Source: Cumulibacter sp047975195
GTDB taxonomy: Bacteria; Actinomycetota; Actinomycetes; Mycobacteriales; Antricoccaceae
Assembly (NCBI GenBank): GCA_047975195.1
Contig: JBKEDB010000025.1
Span: 84,297 to 148,296 of the forward strand
DNA: 64,000 nt
Reading direction: 5' to 3'
The translations under genes and the position numbers were made by a program. Position 1 is the first letter of the stretch. Each line of letters begins with the position of its first letter. Positions 8,130 to 16,282 of this stretch are shown piece after piece. The notes below the pieces were generated by a model. That model had not been told where the DNA came from and did no database searches. It saw nothing but the letters and a program-made list of their open reading frames with translations.

Positions 8130-8896
8130 GGTTGGATTGCTCCGATCGCGGTGAGTACGGCGGCGTTGAAGGCCTCGGGTTGGTCAATGTTTGCGGCATG
8201 TCCGGCGTCAGGAATGATGATCTTCTCAGCGCCTGGGATGCGTGACTGCATGTAGTCGGAGCCGGCGAGGTAGTTGGTGTCGTGTTCGCCCACGATGACC
8301 GTGGTCGGCACGGCGATCGTGGGCAGCGAGTTGATCACGCGGGCATCGCGCTGTTTGAGCACGCCCTCGGCAACCAGGGCGAGGGCGGCCGGATTGTTGT
8401 GGTGCGCGGCAGTCACTTCCGGAGAGGTGCCGCCCGTCGAACCTGCCGCGACGACCCTCGCCGTGAGTTGCTCGCACACTTTGTTCCACGCCTCGCGGGC
8501 GGTATCGCTCTTGTAGCCGGGACCGGTGTCCTGCAAGACCATCGCCGCGACCCGCTGAGGGTGCGCGAGGTGGTACGCCAGTGTGATGTAGCCGCCGAGT
8601 GACATGCCCAGCAGGATCGCCCTATCGACTCCCAATTCGTCAATGAGCACGTCGACGTCCGCGATGCTGGCGGCCTCGCTGTAACGCGACGGATCCTCGG
8701 GTGCGCCGCTTTGGCCGTGGCCTCGTTGGTCGTATACAAGCACCGGGCGTTCTGCCGCCAATGCGTCGATGTTCGGTGCCCACATCGACGACGTAGCTGA
8801 GTAACCGTGGGTCATCAGCAGCGGGATGCGGGAGGCCTTCGGGTTGTGAATCTCGTAGGCAATCGTCGTGCCGTCCGCGCTGCTGATGACATCCAT
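8126..8896 (-). CDS. Alpha/beta hydrolase
   Basis: The 256-residue protein is an alpha/beta-fold hydrolase. The nucleophile elbow is GMSLG (in LLGMSLGGYITLAYHLA), the oxyanion region is LLMTHGYSATSSMW, the acid is probably the Asp in VGEHDTNY, and the catalytic His is in PDAGHAANIDQPEAF. GAGGAG precedes the ATG. The profile is that of the 3-oxoadipate enol-lactonase/esterase group, but the substrate cannot be assigned. It is translationally coupled to the downstream enoyl-CoA hydratase gene, which suggests a shared pathway. The divergent neighbour is a luciferase-like oxidoreductase. Confidence 0.85.
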   Translation of the reverse strand: MDVISSADGTTIAYEIHNPKASRIPLLMTHGYSATSSMWAPNIDALAAERPVLVYDQRGHGQSGAPEDPSRYSEAASIADVDVLIDELGVDRAILLGMSLGGYITLAYHLAHPQRVAAMVLQDTGPGYKSDTAREAWNKVCEQLTARVVAAGSTGGTSPEVTAAHHNNPAALALVAEGVLKQRDARVINSLPTIAVPTTVIVGEHDTNYLAGSDYMQSRIPGAEKIIIPDAGHAANIDQPEAFNAAVLTAIGAIQP

Positions 8897-8965
8897 GCTG
8901 TCTCCTCGTCGCGATTTCCCCTACCGTAGGGCGAACGGATGCTGGACAACAAGGGAGTGGTTCTG

Positions 8966-9823
8966 ATGGACCGAGGTCTGGGGCTGGTGCTGCGGAACAT
9001 GTCGTCGGCGTCGATAGCCACAATTGCGGCCGCCGCGGAGGACGCCGGGTTCACCCACCTATTCCTGCCGGAAACCAGCCTGGGCGCCACACCGATCTAC
9101 GGGCGCGATCCGTTCATCACCTCGGCCGCGGCGCTGGCCGCGACGTCCGCGATGCGCGTCGGACCGGGTATCGCGGCGTCCACCGTGCGTGCTGCTCGTT
9201 CCGCCGGCGTATCGGCCGCGACGCTCAATGAGGACTCCGGCGGACGGTTTATCCTTGGCGTCGGCGTCTCGCACGGCCCGGTGATCGCTTCGCTGGGGAT
9301 CGACTACCCAACCTCGCCCCTGGGGCAGATCAGCAACTATGTGCAGGAACTGAGAACGCTGTCCGCCGGCGGGGTGGAGTTCGGCGGCGGGTTCAAGGTG
9401 CTCGTCGGGGCGCTGGGCCCGAAGATGGTTGCGCTAGGCGCCCGCGAATCCGACGGGGTGGTGCTGAACTGGTTGACACCCCAAGCGGCCGAGCACACGT
9501 GCGCACGAATCTCCCATAGCGATCCGCTGACCGCGTTATTCATTCGCACCGGACCGCAGCGCAATCTTGAAGGTGACGCGCGAACGTATCGAGACAACTT
9601 GCCGAACTACCGCAACCATTTCGCCGCGCAGGGGCTGAATTCGGTGGAGGACGTCGCTCGCGAAGCATGCATGCCGCTGGATCCGGCAGCGATCGCAGAC
9701 CGGTTGCGCGCGTACCTCGAGCACGGAGTCCGGGTCCCGTGTGTGTATCCGACCGGAATGAGTACCGACGAGATCGTCGAGTTATTCGGCAGGCTGGCCG
9801 ACGAGGAGATCCTGCCGACGTAG
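8966..9823 (+). CDS. Luciferase-like (LLM) flavin- or F420-dependent oxidoreductase
   Basis: From ATG 8966 the protein has 285 residues and shows the LLM TIM-barrel pattern: an opening strand GLGLVLRN, AAEDAGFTHLFLPET, and the family segment RFILGVGVSHGP, followed by a late GARESDGVVLNWLTP strand. Such enzymes use F420H2 or reduced FMN, and which one applies here is not decided by the sequence. fgd nearby shows that F420 is available. ATG 8966 is preferred over the in-frame start at 8939 because AAGGGAG stands eight bases upstream. It is divergent from the hydrolase pair and convergent with the WYL regulator. Confidence 0.85.
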   Translation: MDRGLGLVLRNMSSASIATIAAAAEDAGFTHLFLPETSLGATPIYGRDPFITSAAALAATSAMRVGPGIAASTVRAARSAGVSAATLNEDSGGRFILGVGVSHGPVIASLGIDYPTSPLGQISNYVQELRTLSAGGVEFGGGFKVLVGALGPKMVALGARESDGVVLNWLTPQAAEHTCARISHSDPLTALFIRTGPQRNLEGDARTYRDNLPNYRNHFAAQGLNSVEDVAREACMPLDPAAIADRLRAYLEHGVRVPCVYPTGMSTDEIVELFGRLADEEILPT

Positions 9824-9836
9824 TTGCGTGGATCTC

Positions 9837-10799
9837 TCAGGATGCGGCGGCCGCGCGCAGCAGTCGCTCGGCCTGGCGCCGCATTGCGTCCAGGAGTTCG
9901 GGAGGCTCCAGCACCACGAAATCCCACGGCATCCGCGCCAGATACAGCGCCATTGCGTCCAGGTGGTTTCCGCCTGAGTCCAGGACGCAGTGTCGTGGCC
10001 CGTCCGCCGTCACCGTCCCGACCGAGGGTGGCAACTGTGCGGTGACTATGTCGAACGGCGCCTGGATCCGTACCCGAGCGACGTGTTCGTACCCGGCGAT
10101 GCTGATAGCGCGTTGGACGAATTCGGCGGCGTCCGGGCTGTCCCGTTCGGCGAATCGCCATCCCGTCGCGACCGCGTTGCTCATCCTGTCCAGACGGAAG
10201 GTGCGCCAGTCGTCCCGGTCGAGGTCGAAGGCGAGCAGATACCACCGTCGACCGGTGGCGACCATGCGATAAGGCTCTATGCGCCGATCGCTGGGTCCGC
10301 GTGGTGCCGCGTAACGGAACGTCACGCGCTCGCGGATACGGACGGCGCGTGCGAGCGTCAGCAGGGTGCGGGAGTCGACCCGGGACACGTCGCCGTCCAG
10401 GGTGATCACCGATTCATGGATGCCTTCGATCTCGGCGCCCAGCCGCGCAGGTAGCACCTGATCCAGTTTGGCCAGCGTCCGTATCGCGGCCTCGCCTAGT
10501 CCCTCCACCGTGCCCCCGGCGGCGAGGCGCAAACATACGACGACGGCGACCGCTTCGTCGTCGGAGAGTAGAAGCGGTGGTAAGCGTCGTCCGGCGCCGA
10601 GCTGATAGCCGCCTCCGGCGCCGTGCTCTGCGTTGACCGGATACCCCAACTCGCGCAGTCGATCGACGTCCCGCCGGATGCTCCGAGCGGTCACTCCGAG
10701 CCGTTCAGCGAGTTCGGCACCGCTCCACACCGGGCGGGACTGCAGCAGATCCAGCAGCGCGAGTACCCGGGCCAAGGTCGCGGGATAGCTGGAGGTCAT
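9837..10799 (-). CDS. YafY-type transcriptional regulator with HTH and WYL domains
   Basis: The 320-residue protein begins with a winged helix-turn-helix (LARVLALLDLLQSRPVWSGA, then ELAERLGVTARSIRRDVDRL) and a wing GYPVNAEHGAGGGYQL. The middle and C-terminal parts match the WYL ligand-sensing domain, including EPYRMVATGRRWYLLAFDL, the family's namesake region. These regulators often control a neighbouring divergent gene. Here the divergent stretch holds only a 27-codon remnant of a DinB-like protein. The ATG probably starts a leaderless message, with ACGATA at 10806-10811 (TATCGT on the coding strand) six bases upstream. Confidence 0.92.
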   Translation of the reverse strand: MTSSYPATLARVLALLDLLQSRPVWSGAELAERLGVTARSIRRDVDRLRELGYPVNAEHGAGGGYQLGAGRRLPPLLLSDDEAVAVVVCLRLAAGGTVEGLGEAAIRTLAKLDQVLPARLGAEIEGIHESVITLDGDVSRVDSRTLLTLARAVRIRERVTFRYAAPRGPSDRRIEPYRMVATGRRWYLLAFDLDRDDWRTFRLDRMSNAVATGWRFAERDSPDAAEFVQRAISIAGYEHVARVRIQAPFDIVTAQLPPSVGTVTADGPRHCVLDSGGNHLDAMALYLARMPWDFVVLEPPELLDAMRRQAERLLRAAAAS

Positions 10800-10805
10800 G
10801 TACTA

Positions 10806-10811
10806 ACGATA
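10806..10811 (-). promoter_or_regulatory. -10 box TATCGT of the WYL regulator gene
   Basis: On the minus strand TATCGT lies six bases before the ATG at 10799, and no ribosome binding site intervenes. This is the arrangement of a leaderless actinobacterial message. Confidence 0.5.
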
Positions 10812-10860
10812 GTGCGACGTGCGGACAGAAATCGTCCTCATCTGGTGGGACGATGGTCGC

Positions 10861-10944
10861 ATGAGAGAGAATCCGGAGTCCCTGACAGAACAGGTTATCT
10901 TTCAAATCGACTGGCACTGGAGCGGTCAGTTACGCCCGGGGTAG
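10861..10944 (+). pseudogene. Remnant of a DinB-like (DUF664-type) protein
   Basis: ATG 10861 opens 27 codons ending in TAG. The peptide runs ESLTEQVIFQIDWHW, SGQLRPG, which resembles the first helix of DinB_2/DUF664 proteins (typically LxxQLxxHWxxQLRPRLxGL). The rest of the domain is absent. Downstream bases to 10997 show no continuation in any frame that I can recognise. WYL regulators are commonly paired with divergent DinB-like genes, which supports reading this as a decayed partner. The match is short, so the identification is tentative. Confidence 0.4.
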
Positions 10945-11023
10945 AGGTCGCGCTGCTGCGCGGCCTCTACGCACATCGCGATGACTAGCTGCGATGACTA
11001 GCTGCACCGGGTGGCTTCAGCCG

Positions 11024-11822
11024 TTACTTCCAGCGGAAGAAGCGGGCGGCAGCGAGGAAGAGAACAACCGCCCACGCGGTGACCACCACCAGTTGTAAAG
11101 CCGGGAAATCGCCGCCGTACCAGGCATCCGACATCGCCTGTGATGCAGCACTCAGTGGCGTGTACGTCGAGATCGTCTGCAACGTCTCGGGCATCGCCGG
11201 ACCGGGGGTCCACAGGCCCGCAGAGAACAGCATGGGGAAGTACAAGAGCATACCGATGCCTTGCGCGGTAGTTGCCTTGTTCGCCAGCCCGCCTATGAGC
11301 AGGCCGAAGCCGAACATGGATGCCACCGCCAGCACGAAAACCAGTAATGACAGCAAAGGGGCCTCGGGCATCGGCGAATCGAACACCAGCACGCCCGCGA
11401 TGAGCGCGAGCAAAGAACCGACGACGACCCCCGCCGAAATGGATGACGACCTGAGCCAGCAGAACACCGGCAGGGCGCATCGGAGTGGTCGACAGCCTGC
11501 GCAGTACGCCGGTCTCGCGGTAACTGGCCAGATAGGCGGGCAGGGCGGCGAGACCTGCCGTCGCCGCGGCGACACAGAACATCACCGGTAGGAACAAGTC
11601 GACGACGCGCAGCCCGTTGAGTGCTCCGGCGTCGGTGAGTGGTTCGCGCATGTCGGGTATCGCGTAGCCCATGCCGACCAACAGCACGGTAGGGAAGACC
11701 AGGACGAAGAACAGATTCCCGAAATCGCGGGTAAACAGGCGCGCCTCAGTAGCGATGAGCGTCGGCAGCCCCCTCATCCCGAGTCGAGCCGGCCGAACCG
11801 GGGTGGCAGTGGCGGTTGTCAT
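11024..11822 (-). pseudogene. ABC-2 type transporter permease (DrrB-like), frameshifted
   Basis: The N-terminal frame from ATG 11822 encodes a normal ABC-2 permease start with RDFGNLFFVLVFPTVLLVG, SYRETGVLRRLSTTPMRP and LLAQVVIHF, then degenerates into an Arg-rich tail ending at 10998. The family C-terminus continues in the next frame: VVVGSLLALIAGVLVF, FGLLIGGLANKATTAQGIGM, YFPMLFSAGLWTPG, TPLSAASQAMSDAWYGG and AARFFRWK, ending at 11024. Removing one base from the five-C run at 11428-11432 (GGGGG on the coding strand) restores a 265-residue protein. Its start overlaps the stop of the ATPase gene (ATGA). The partner ATPase is also broken, so the exporter is probably dead. Confidence 0.85.
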
Positions 11823-12751
11823 GCTCGGACCTCCTCGCGGTCACCGGTGATGAGTTCTACGAAGGCCTCGTCGAGGGAGCGAGCGCCGGTGTGCACCTCT
11901 TCCGGGATGATGCCTCGCGAGTACAGAGCGCCGATGACCTCCGGTAGCGCAGCATCCTGCCCGCTTACCTCGATGCTGTCGCCGACCCACTGGGCATCCG
12001 AAACTGCTGATATATCGGTAAGGATGGACAAGTCGGATAGCGCGCCCATTGGCAACTGCATGCGGAAACTGCGTCGTCCACCCCCGGAGGCAAGGTCGGC
12101 CGGCGATCCTTCGGCGATCACGTGACCGGAGTCGATCACGACCAGTCAGTCGCATAATCGCTCAGCCTCGTCCATGAAATGGGTGACGAGGATGATGCTC
12201 ACCCCGCTGTCGCGCACTCGTTCCACCATCGCCCAGGTATCCCGTCGAGCCTGCGGATCGAGGCCAGTGGTGAGTTCGTCGAGTATCGCCACCTTCGGTC
12301 GCCCGATGAGCGCGAGCGCGATAGACAGACGCTGTTTCTGGCCGCCGGAAAGGTCGTCATACGCCGTATCGCGCTTGTCCTGCAGGCCCAACATCGACAG
12401 CAATACTTCGGGATCCTCGGGATCTGCGTAGAACGAGGCGTACAACTGCAATGCCTCCGCTACCCGCAACTTCTTGGGTAGCTGGGATTCCTGCAGTTGT
12501 ACGCCGAGCACCTCGCGCACCTGCGCCGGTTCGCGTTGCGGGTCATAGCCCAGGACCCGAACGTCGCCGGAGTCCTGAGTTCGTACGCCGGCGAGGGTTT
12601 CCACGGTCGTGGTCTTTCCCGCGCCGTTCGGTCCGAGGACTCCAAAAATCTCGCCGGGTTGTACATCGAAGGACACTCCGTCGACAGCTACCTTGGTGCC
12701 GTAAACTTTGCGTAGGTTGGCGACCCGCACAACGGGTTCGGTATTGGCCAT
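11819..12751 (-). pseudogene. ABC-2 exporter ATPase (DrrA-like) interrupted by an in-frame TGA
   Basis: The first 201 codons give a complete nucleotide-binding domain: Walker A LGPNGAGKTTT, Q-loop, signature LSGGQKQRLSIALAL, Walker B VAILDELTTGLD and switch histidine in LVTHFMDEAERLCD. The next codon is TGA at 12146-12148, where relatives usually have Arg. The frame then continues without shift as LVVIDSGHVIAEGSPADL and the C-terminal domain ending GARSLDEAFVELITGD, which is the DrrA-type C-terminus. The whole gene would be 310 codons. A CGA-to-TGA transition explains it. Reinitiation at GTG 12137-12139 could make the C-terminal piece separately, but a working ATPase is doubtful. Confidence 0.88.
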
Positions 12752-12754
12752 CGT

Positions 12755-13485
12755 TCATCCTTTCTTAGTGTTAATGGGAACTCGCCGCGCGAGTGCCGCG
12801 ATCGCGACACAGGTGGCTACCAGGACCGCCAGGCCGATGAGCGTGCCGCCCTGCCAGGACCCGAATATCTCTGCTCCCCACGGAGTCCATTGCTCGGCGT
12901 CGCTAAACCCGAACATCAACATGCCGAGAATGGGTAGCAGGGTCAGCGGGAGCAGGAAGGTAGCCCAACCGCTGAATCGGTAATAAGCGAGCCCGGTGAG
13001 CGACCCGCTGAGCATTCCCCCGACGAACAACAGCGCGAGTGCAGCGGCATAGTTCAAGGTGCCGCCGGCGAAGATGTCGCCAGCGCCCTCCTCTGTGGCG
13101 CCATGAAACCAACCGAGTTGGTGGTAGATCGCGCGCTCGGCGAGCAGCGCGAGCATGGAGAACGCGGTGTTTGCCAGACCCGTGAGCACGCTCGCAATGA
13201 TCATGGACTTGACGAATGAGGCCCGAGTCATGCCGCTGGCCACGTGGATCGGTAGGCACGCGAGCGCAAAAGCGATGGCTATAGAGAACGGAAACCAGAG
13301 CAGTCCTTGATGGCTGTACGCGAACGCTGAGCGGGTGATATCGGCGAACTGGGCGATGATCGTCAGTGCAATGATGACGATGACGATTGCCAGGGCCCAC
13401 CCCACGTCATGATGCGCACGGCCGCCGTCACCTGCCATCGCGCTACCCGGAGCCATTGCGGAGGGCGATTGCTCGAGGTGGTCAT
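12755..13485 (-). pseudogene. Membrane subunit of a YtrA-type ABC system, frameshifted near the start
   Basis: The strongest start is ATG 13485, with GGAGG five bases upstream and overlap with the stop of the preceding ATPase. It reads MTTSSNRPPQWLRVARWQ, typical of the cytoplasmic start of such permeases, but runs out of frame. The membrane part (ALAIVIVIIALTIIAQFAD, then four or five more hydrophobic helices) is in another frame. One extra G in the four-base run at 13400-13403 (C on the plus strand) would join them into about 243 residues. Alternative ATGs inside the main frame (13456, 13438) lack a good ribosome site. The protein would be the permease partner of the ATPase at 13482-14377. 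Confidence 0.75.
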
Positions 13486-14377
13486 GGCGCCTCCGATCGG
13501 ATCGCCGGGGAACGTGTGGTGAGGTGAGTGAACAGTTCCTGGAGCGGTACGCCGCTGATCTGCAGGCCGTGGCGTGCGGCATCGTTGAGCGCGGATTCGT
13601 TCAAGGTGCCATACACAACGGTTTCGCGAGTCGGACCGAGATCGCGAGTACCGATTACCGGTAGGTCCGCGGTGACCGCTGCGACCGCGTCCGCCGCGCC
13701 GACGATCGTCGCTCCGCGTTGGCGGACCAGGTCGGCCTCTTCGCTGAGAAGTACCGAGCCCTGATCCAATATGGTGGCCGTTTCCAGCAGGTGCTCAACT
13801 TCGTTGATCAAGTGCGTGGACATCAAGAAGGTGCGCGGGTGTTCGGCGAAGTCGCGCAGCAGTTCGTCGTAGAACATCTGCCGTGCAGGGGCGTCCATAC
13901 CCAGGTGAACCTCATCGAACATGGTGACCTCAGCGCGAGTTGCTAGGCCGATGGCGACGCCGAATGCGGACGATTGCCCGCGAGACAACTTGTTGGGCTT
14001 GGATTTCAGTGTGAGCCCGAACTCGTCGATCAGCCGTTCGGCGTATGCCCGGTCGAAGTGTGGCCGGGCCATTTCGATCCAGTCGAGATTGACGCTGAGC
14101 TTTTGATCTTCAAAGACATCGCCGCTTTCGCGGATCAGGCACACCTGTTCCATCGCTGATTCGTTCTCGAAGGGGTTGATACCGCCGATCTCGATAACAC
14201 CCTCGTCAGGTTGGCGGAGGGAGGCCAGCGAGGACAGCAAGGTCGTCTTACCGGCGCCGTTTCGACCCAGCAGCCCGTGGATGCGATTGGCCTCAAGATC
14301 CACGGTCCGGCCGATAGCGCCAGTTCGTCGTCGTAGCGGACGGTGAGCGCGTCAGTTCGAATTCTGTGGCCGGTCAT
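13482..14377 (-). pseudogene. YtrB-like ABC transporter ATPase, frameshifted ahead of Walker A
   Basis: ATG 14377 overlaps the stop of the gntR gene and gives MTGHRIRTDALTVRYDDELA, a normal ABC domain start, but the frame is lost before the nucleotide-binding loop. From about 14303 another frame reads DLEANRIHGLLGRNGAGKTT (Walker A), then SRGQSSAFGVAIGLA (a variant signature), MFDEVHLGMD (Walker B) and STHLINEVE. Inserting one base between about 14304 and 14330 restores the gene. The Walker B lacks the usual L-D-E-P order (F-D-E-V), as in other YtrB relatives. A shorter product from GTG 14303 would lack the first beta strands of the domain. Confidence 0.78.
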
Positions 14378-14742
14378 CCGGACAGTCCTTTCGAGGCGCG
14401 AGTCAAATACGCGGTTAGGTCTTCGATGCTGATTCCGAGCACGCGCGCCTCGCGCAGCACGGGGTCTACGCGTTCGGTGAAAAATGTGTCGCGGCGCCCG
14501 GCGCGGAGCCGTTCACGGGCGCCATCCTCGACGAACATGCCGACACCACGCTGTTTGCGCAGAATCCGCTCGTCGACCAGCAATGCAAAGGCCTTAGCTG
14601 CTGTCGCGGGGTTGATGCGGTAGGTCGTCGCGTACTGAGTCGTGGACATGACCTGACCTCCTTCGCTGAGGGCGCCGGAGAGGATCTCGGCGCGGATGGC
14701 TTCGGCGATCTGTTCGTAAATGGGTCCGCGACCGTCGAACAT
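14374..14742 (-). CDS. GntR-family regulator, YtrA subfamily
   Basis: The 122-residue protein has the compact YtrA form: an N-terminal winged helix (PIYEQIAEAIRAEILSGAL, MSTTQYATTYRINPATAAKA) and a short C-terminal dimerisation helix pair with no large effector domain. Members usually sit first in an operon with ABC transporter genes and repress it until an envelope-active agent is sensed. That is the arrangement here. AAGGAGG precedes the ATG, and the stop overlaps the next start. A palindrome at 14761-14780 is the likely operator. The regulator is intact, while all four genes after it are disrupted. Confidence 0.92.
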   Translation of the reverse strand: MFDGRGPIYEQIAEAIRAEILSGALSEGGQVMSTTQYATTYRINPATAAKAFALLVDERILRKQRGVGMFVEDGARERLRAGRRDTFFTERVDPVLREARVLGISIEDLTAYLTRASKGLSG

Positions 14743-14760
14743 CTGCGCCCACCTCCTTGC

Positions 14761-14780
14761 TTCATTACTTGACTAATGAA
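14761..14780 (-). promoter_or_regulatory. Palindromic operator for the YtrA-type regulator
   Basis: TTCATTA (14761-14767) and TAATGAA (14774-14780) form a perfect seven-base inverted repeat around CTTGAC. On the minus strand it lies about 20 bases before the gntR start, just upstream of the AAGGAGG ribosome site, and overlaps the probable -10 region. TTGACC further upstream could be the -35 element. The position fits autorepression. Confidence 0.65.
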
Positions 14781-14860
14781 CCATAGAACTGTGCGTCGGT
14801 CAACCGGTTTATCCCCAGCGCAGAAAGCTCGATCGGATGCAACGAGGCTGCACGCATACC

Positions 14861-14901
14861 AAAAACGCCCCGGCGGAGTTCGAAGACTCTGCCGGGGCGT
14901 T
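14861..14901 (-). terminator. Rho-independent terminator after ectD
   Basis: AACGCCCCGGC (14864-14874) pairs with GCCGGGGCGTT (14891-14901), and the stem extends inward through GAGT/ACTC around a short loop. On the minus strand the stem is followed by five T (A-run 14861-14865). It is a strong terminator for the ectABCD transcript. Confidence 0.85.
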
Positions 14902-14912
14902 GAGGAGATGAC

Positions 14913-15797
14913 TCAGGCGATCGGTGTGTAGTTGCGTTCGGCGACGAACTGCGGGCGTGGTTGCTTAGCCGAGAACGGCGCCACCGGAATGTTCTCCACC
15001 GAGTTGAACACCAGGAATAGGTTCGATCGCGAGTACGGCGTGATGTTGCCGTTGGAAGCGTGCATGCAGTTGGCGTCGAACATCGTCGCGCCGCCCGCCC
15101 TACCCGTCATCACGTCGATGCCGTACTTGTCCGCGAACTCGGTAAGAATCGGGCCGTCGGGCGTACCCGCCCCTTGCATCACCAACGAGTTCTTGTAGTT
15201 GTCATCCGGAGTCGAACCCACGCATGAGATGTACTCGCGATGCGAGCCCGGCATGATCAACAGCGGCCCGTTGAACGTGTAGTTGTCCGTCATGGAGATC
15301 GAGATGCTCACCGCACGTGGCGTGGGCATACCGTCCTCCGCGTGCCAAGTCTCGAAATCTGAATGCCAGGAGAAATCCTTACCGGTGAACGCCGGCTTGA
15401 AGTTCACTCGACTCTGATGGATGTATACGTCCGAGCCCAGCACCTGACGCGCCCGATCAACCACCCGCGGGTCGCGTGCGATCGAACCGAACAGCTCATT
15501 GCTGTTATGGATTTCGAAGATCGAGCGCACTTCGCGGCTCTTCGCCTCAGTGACGGTGCGTTCATCAGCTAGCACCCGTGGGTCCTGCGAGAGGCGAGCG
15601 AGTTCATCACGCATCTGCTGGACCTCGTCGCGGGTCACCAAGTCGGCGAACTGTACGTACCCCTTGGACTCCATGTGCTCGACCTCAGCGGCCGTCATCG
15701 GCCCAGTGGCGTTGTGCACGATCGGTCCGGTGCGCGGGATGACACTCTCGCGACCCTCGACTCGCGTAGGGAAGAGATCGGTGATCGTCTGACTCAT
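14913..15797 (-). CDS. ectD: Ectoine hydroxylase
   Basis: EctD is a 2-oxoglutarate- and Fe(II)-dependent dioxygenase that converts ectoine to 5-hydroxyectoine. The 294-residue protein carries the EctD signature FSWHSDFETWHAEDGMP with the iron ligands H145 and D147, and the third ligand H246 in CMHASNG. The S-N in YSRSN and the surrounding NLFLVFNSVEN are typical. The ribosome site AAAGGAA precedes the ATG. It closes the ectABCD operon, separated from ectC by 66 bases, and is followed by a strong terminator. Its presence means the cell should accumulate hydroxyectoine as well as ectoine. Confidence 0.96.
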   Translation of the reverse strand: MSQTITDLFPTRVEGRESVIPRTGPIVHNATGPMTAAEVEHMESKGYVQFADLVTRDEVQQMRDELARLSQDPRVLADERTVTEAKSREVRSIFEIHNSNELFGSIARDPRVVDRARQVLGSDVYIHQSRVNFKPAFTGKDFSWHSDFETWHAEDGMPTPRAVSISISMTDNYTFNGPLLIMPGSHREYISCVGSTPDDNYKNSLVMQGAGTPDGPILTEFADKYGIDVMTGRAGGATMFDANCMHASNGNITPYSRSNLFLVFNSVENIPVAPFSAKQPRPQFVAERNYTPIA

Positions 15798-15863
15798 CGT
15801 TATTCCTTTCGGGGCGTCCTATGCGGTGACTTTCTTGTTGGGAACTTGCGGGGCGATGGCGGG

Positions 15864-16253
15864 CTAGGCCTCGACGACCAGCGGGTACACGCCGTTCTCG
15901 TCGTGAACTTCGCGACCGGTGACGGGAGGATTGAATACGCACGCCGTGCGGATGTCGGTGGTCGCCTTGACCGTGTGTCGATCGTGCTTGTCCAGCAGAT
16001 ATACGGTTCCGGGGCGCAACTCGTGTTCCTCACCGGTGTCCCGGTTCAGGAGCGTGCCGGTGCCTTCGTAGACATATACGCATTCCACATGGTTGGCATA
16101 CCAAAACTCCGACTCCGTGCCAGCGCGCAGCAGCGTGTCGTGGAAGGAGAATCCAACCTTGTCGCCGGCGAGCACGAACCGGCGGCTACGCCAGTTCTCC
16201 ACGTCAACGTCGCGCTCTCCGCCGTCAAGATCCTCGATATGTATGACCTTCAT
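15864..16253 (-). CDS. ectC: L-ectoine synthase
   Basis: EctC cyclises N-gamma-acetyl-diaminobutyrate to ectoine. The 129-residue product is a single-domain cupin of the expected length. Family features include MKVIHIEDLDGGERDVDVENW at the start (first 20 residues conserved), FSFHDTLLRAGTESEFWYAN, the metal-binding cupin strand HVECVYVYEGTG, and GTVYLLDKHDRHTVKATTD. The gene is third in the ectABCD operon, 29 bases after ectB, with GAGAGGA upstream of the ATG. Confidence 0.96.
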   Translation of the reverse strand: MKVIHIEDLDGGERDVDVENWRSRRFVLAGDKVGFSFHDTLLRAGTESEFWYANHVECVYVYEGTGTLLNRDTGEEHELRPGTVYLLDKHDRHTVKATTDIRTACVFNPPVTGREVHDENGVYPLVVEA

Positions 16254-16282
16254 GAATGTCCTCTCAGATGTTGTGGTGTCGA

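Noticed and set aside
11428..11432. Programmed frameshifting in the ABC-2 permease
   Set aside because: A G-run could slip, but there is no upstream signal, and the partner ATPase and the other operon genes are also broken, so mutation is simpler.
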